Assembly: GCF_023343835.1 (NCBI RefSeq)
Contig: NC_064437.1
Span: 20,083,501-20,147,500 of the forward strand
Direction of reading: 5' to 3'
Source of the DNA: Lagopus muta
Taxonomy: Eukaryota > Chordata > Aves > Galliformes > Phasianidae
Length of the DNA: 64,000 bases
The notes below the pieces were generated by a model, which did not search any database, was not told the origin of the DNA, and saw nothing but the letters and a program-made list of their open reading frames with translations. The position numbers and the translations under genes are program-made. This document shows, piece after piece, positions 60,739 to 64,000 of this stretch (position 1 is the first letter of the stretch; every line of letters begins with the position of its first letter).

Positions 60739-61400
60739 CGCTGCGCCCACAGCGCGGGGCTACGCGGCAGGGGAGGGAGGACCGCTTTCCGTGCGAGGGC
60801 TGAAACGGCAGTACAACCCGGAGCAAACGTTCTCGTCGCTATCACCGCTCCCGCTCCCGCCGTCTCGTCAGAGCCTCGCAGCCGGCCCGGCCCGGCCCAC
60901 CCGCCGCGGTTTCCGTCAGCGGCGCCGCCGCAGCCACCGCCCCAACGGCCACCGCTCGGCCTCGCGCCCGCATCGGGCCGCGCGCGGCCCCTCGTACCTG
61001 AGCGCCGCAGACCGCCTCGCCGCGCTCCTTCGGCCCCGCGCTCGCCGCCCCACCAGCCCCGGGCCGGCAGTGAGGGCCCGCGCCTTCTCCCCGCCCTTTA
61101 CACCGCCTTGCCCACCGCGCAGCCCCGCTCCGAGGCGCGCAGGCGCGGCCCGGCCCCTCAGGGCGCAGAGAGCGGGCGAGGCTGGGAGGGCCGCGCGCCG
61201 TCGGTCACCTCAGGGGCGGCTGCACGCGCGCACCGCACGGCGGCAGGAGTGCGGCGAAAGGCGGGAAAACCAGCCGCAGGGCGAAACCGAAGCGGAGCCG
61301 CAGCAAGGCGGCAGGCAGCCGGCAGCTCTGCCCGGCACGTGCGGAAGCTGAACAGCGAGTGCGCGGAACCGTACACCGCTGCGAGAGATGACGCAGCAAT
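60590..61400. promoter_or_regulatory. CLCC1: CpG island, CLCC1 promoter
   Basis: CpG- and GC-box-rich, TATA-less block covering CLCC1 exon 1 and about 0.65 kb upstream. The next gene upstream (WDR47) ends, rather than starts, 0.5 kb away, so there is no sign of a divergent partner. Confidence 0.82.
60613..60738 (-). CDS. CLCC1: CLCC1 first coding exon
   Basis: 42 codons from [20 protein letters not shown] to TMRRPYK, donor gtacga, phase 0. Encodes the signal peptide and the acidic DDDWIDP start of the mature protein. Confidence 0.95.
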
Positions 61401-61859
61401 TCTTACCCTGCTGTTACTCCAGCTTACCATCTCCCTTCCCCACGCTCAGCCTACTAGTTCAGTCTTTCGTAAATAAAAGATCCCCCTTCCGCTCCCAACT
61501 CACACAGCCCGGGCGCTTTGCAGTAAATACGAGCACGAGGCACACGGACAACGCAGACTCCCAGGACATCCAGGACACGAAGTGATGTGTAATTGGGCAG
61601 TCTCTAACAGCACAAGCTGTATCTCACACAGCTAGCTTAGGAGTGAAGAAGCTGGTAGCTGCAAGCACTCCTCCAAAGCAGCATCAGCTCCTCCTTCTGT
61701 GTCAAATTCACAGCTCTAGTCTGTTACTACTTACCCCACTACAGCCAGGTTCTCTGAAACAGTACAAAGACCAAATTCTAAGCGTGCACCAGCTCTTGCC
61801 CAATAGTTTGAGTAGCACTGAGGCATTACATAAGAAGCTCAAGCAGATAAGGTAGCTGC

Positions 61860-63056
61860 AGGTGTTGGAGGTCTTTATTGAGATTATAGCACAGATACAC
61901 TTCTATATTTACCTTTCCACTTTTATACGATAGTTAAAAATGCTTTGCTACAGTGCACGTTTAATTTAGTAATCAAGAGAATCCAAAACTTAGCTGCAGT
62001 TCAAATAAATAACCTAATGCTTAAGGTTCAAATTTAAAAAGTAAAAGGAACTGTACAATATGAAAAAATATAACAATACATAAACATTCGAATCTAAAGT
62101 TCTGTAGAAATAAAAAAAACTAATTTCCCATACATAAACAGTGCAAGAAATAAAATTCAGATAAGCTTCTGAACTGGGAATTTAAATTACTTAATTCTTA
62201 AATTATCATGCAGACATAGCATTTTAAGCCATGCTGGTTTCTATTATAGTGTTAATGGTATCCCTTTTACTTTGAGAACTGATAGCCATTAAGTTCACTG
62301 TGACAACTGCTGCCAATCCACTCTCTTCTACAGTACATTATACACAGAGGTATTCTGTTGCATTCAGAAAGCAAAATATTTTATGTTTCTACAAAAACAA
62401 ATTCACTATGTTACTGTTTCAACCCCTCCAACATGTCAGCTTGTTGAAAACAATGTCATGTAGTAATGAGAGCAACATTTCCCCCTCTAGATGAAAAGAC
62501 CATAATCAAGATGTGGTTACCACCTAATCACCTTTGAAGTTCAGAGTTCATTACTAAAAAAGTTGATGTTAAAAAGTCTGACCTTTTGATAAGAAGTGAT
62601 GAATATAATAAATCTGAAAAAACAGTGGAATATCTTATGTGTACATGGAACTACTTTGATACTGACTGGAAGTGTTGATCAACTGAAGTTCCTCTATAAA
62701 AATTTTCGTTGAGGCAAAAACCAAGGAATGCAATTAATACCAAACTGTAAACACATCATTCATGTTACTTAGAGTGCACACTGACAATGAAAGTTCTTCT
62801 CAAACTTTGGCAACAAGACTACAATAGGTCACAGCAGCATGAGTTCACATGGAAGACTGAAAGCACTGCAAAAGAATATACTAAAAACACCAAGACCTCC
62901 TAGAAACCAGAAAAATCTGTGACAAGTGTCTCTTTTCAACATACTCTCCTACTCAACTGCTGCTCTCTGAATGCCTAGTTCTTATTACTTGTTTTTTACA
63001 GTTCTGTAGTCTCAGGTCTCTGTGCTTTAGCTGCATAGGTTGCCTTTAGTTGCACT
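61860..63056 (-). other. WDR47: WDR47 3'UTR
   Basis: AT-rich sequence between the WDR47 stop and its poly(A) signal. No coding frame of note. Confidence 0.65.
61874..61879 (-). terminator. WDR47: Poly(A) signal AATAAA, WDR47
   Basis: TTTATT on the plus strand, within ggtctttattgag. It is the last good hexamer before the CLCC1 CpG island and gives a 3'UTR of about 1.2 kb. Confidence 0.65.

Positions 63057-64000
<944 letters not shown>

Noticed and set aside
60653-61351. 232-codon plus-strand open frame
   Set aside because: Antisense to CLCC1 exon 1 and through its CpG island; composition artefact.

Overview
This is a vertebrate nuclear window, almost certainly from a bird. Genes are cut into short exons with GT-AG introns, there are two CpG islands, and the only recognisable interspersed repeats are 5'-truncated CR1 (chicken-repeat) LINEs. 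Chicken or another galliform is the most likely source, but species was inferred, not tested. I assembled the exons by hand from splice sites, reading phase and similarity to vertebrate proteins I know. The order STXBP3 - AKNAD1 - GPSM2 - CLCC1 - WDR47 is the order I recall for human 1p13.3. || Layout: (1) 1-12.7 kb, plus strand: the 3' part of STXBP3 (Munc18-3), 13 coding exons covering the last 447 residues, with one GC-AG intron and two CR1 fragments. (2) 12.7-15.1 kb: short intergenic stretch with a CR1. (3) 15.1-26.2 kb, minus strand: a complete 11-coding-exon AKNAD1 model (733 aa), convergent with STXBP3. (4) 26.4-27.45 kb: CpG island forming a divergent promoter for AKNAD1 (minus) and GPSM2 (plus). 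(5) 27.1-52.3 kb, plus strand: GPSM2/LGN, with a non-coding first exon, two long 5' introns and 14 coding exons (663 aa: seven LGN-type TPR motifs visible, then four GoLoco motifs). (6) 52.4-60.7 kb, minus strand: CLCC1, 10 coding exons (516 aa), tail-to-tail with GPSM2 and only about 0.17 kb between their poly(A) signals; its CpG island is at 60.6-61.4 kb. (7) 61.87-64 kb, minus strand: the 3' end of WDR47 (3'UTR and last two coding exons), running off the window. || The genes are not an operon. STXBP3 controls SNARE-dependent exocytosis, GPSM2 orients the mitotic spindle, CLCC1 is an ER anion-channel protein, WDR47 is a microtubule-associated WD40 protein and AKNAD1 is poorly characterised. 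I found no previously undescribed system. The points worth checking are the GC-AG intron, layered translation starts and uORFs in GPSM2, its short C-terminal tail, the divergent promoter with cell-cycle-like elements, a splice donor just past the CLCC1 stop, and several small perfect inverted repeats in introns.
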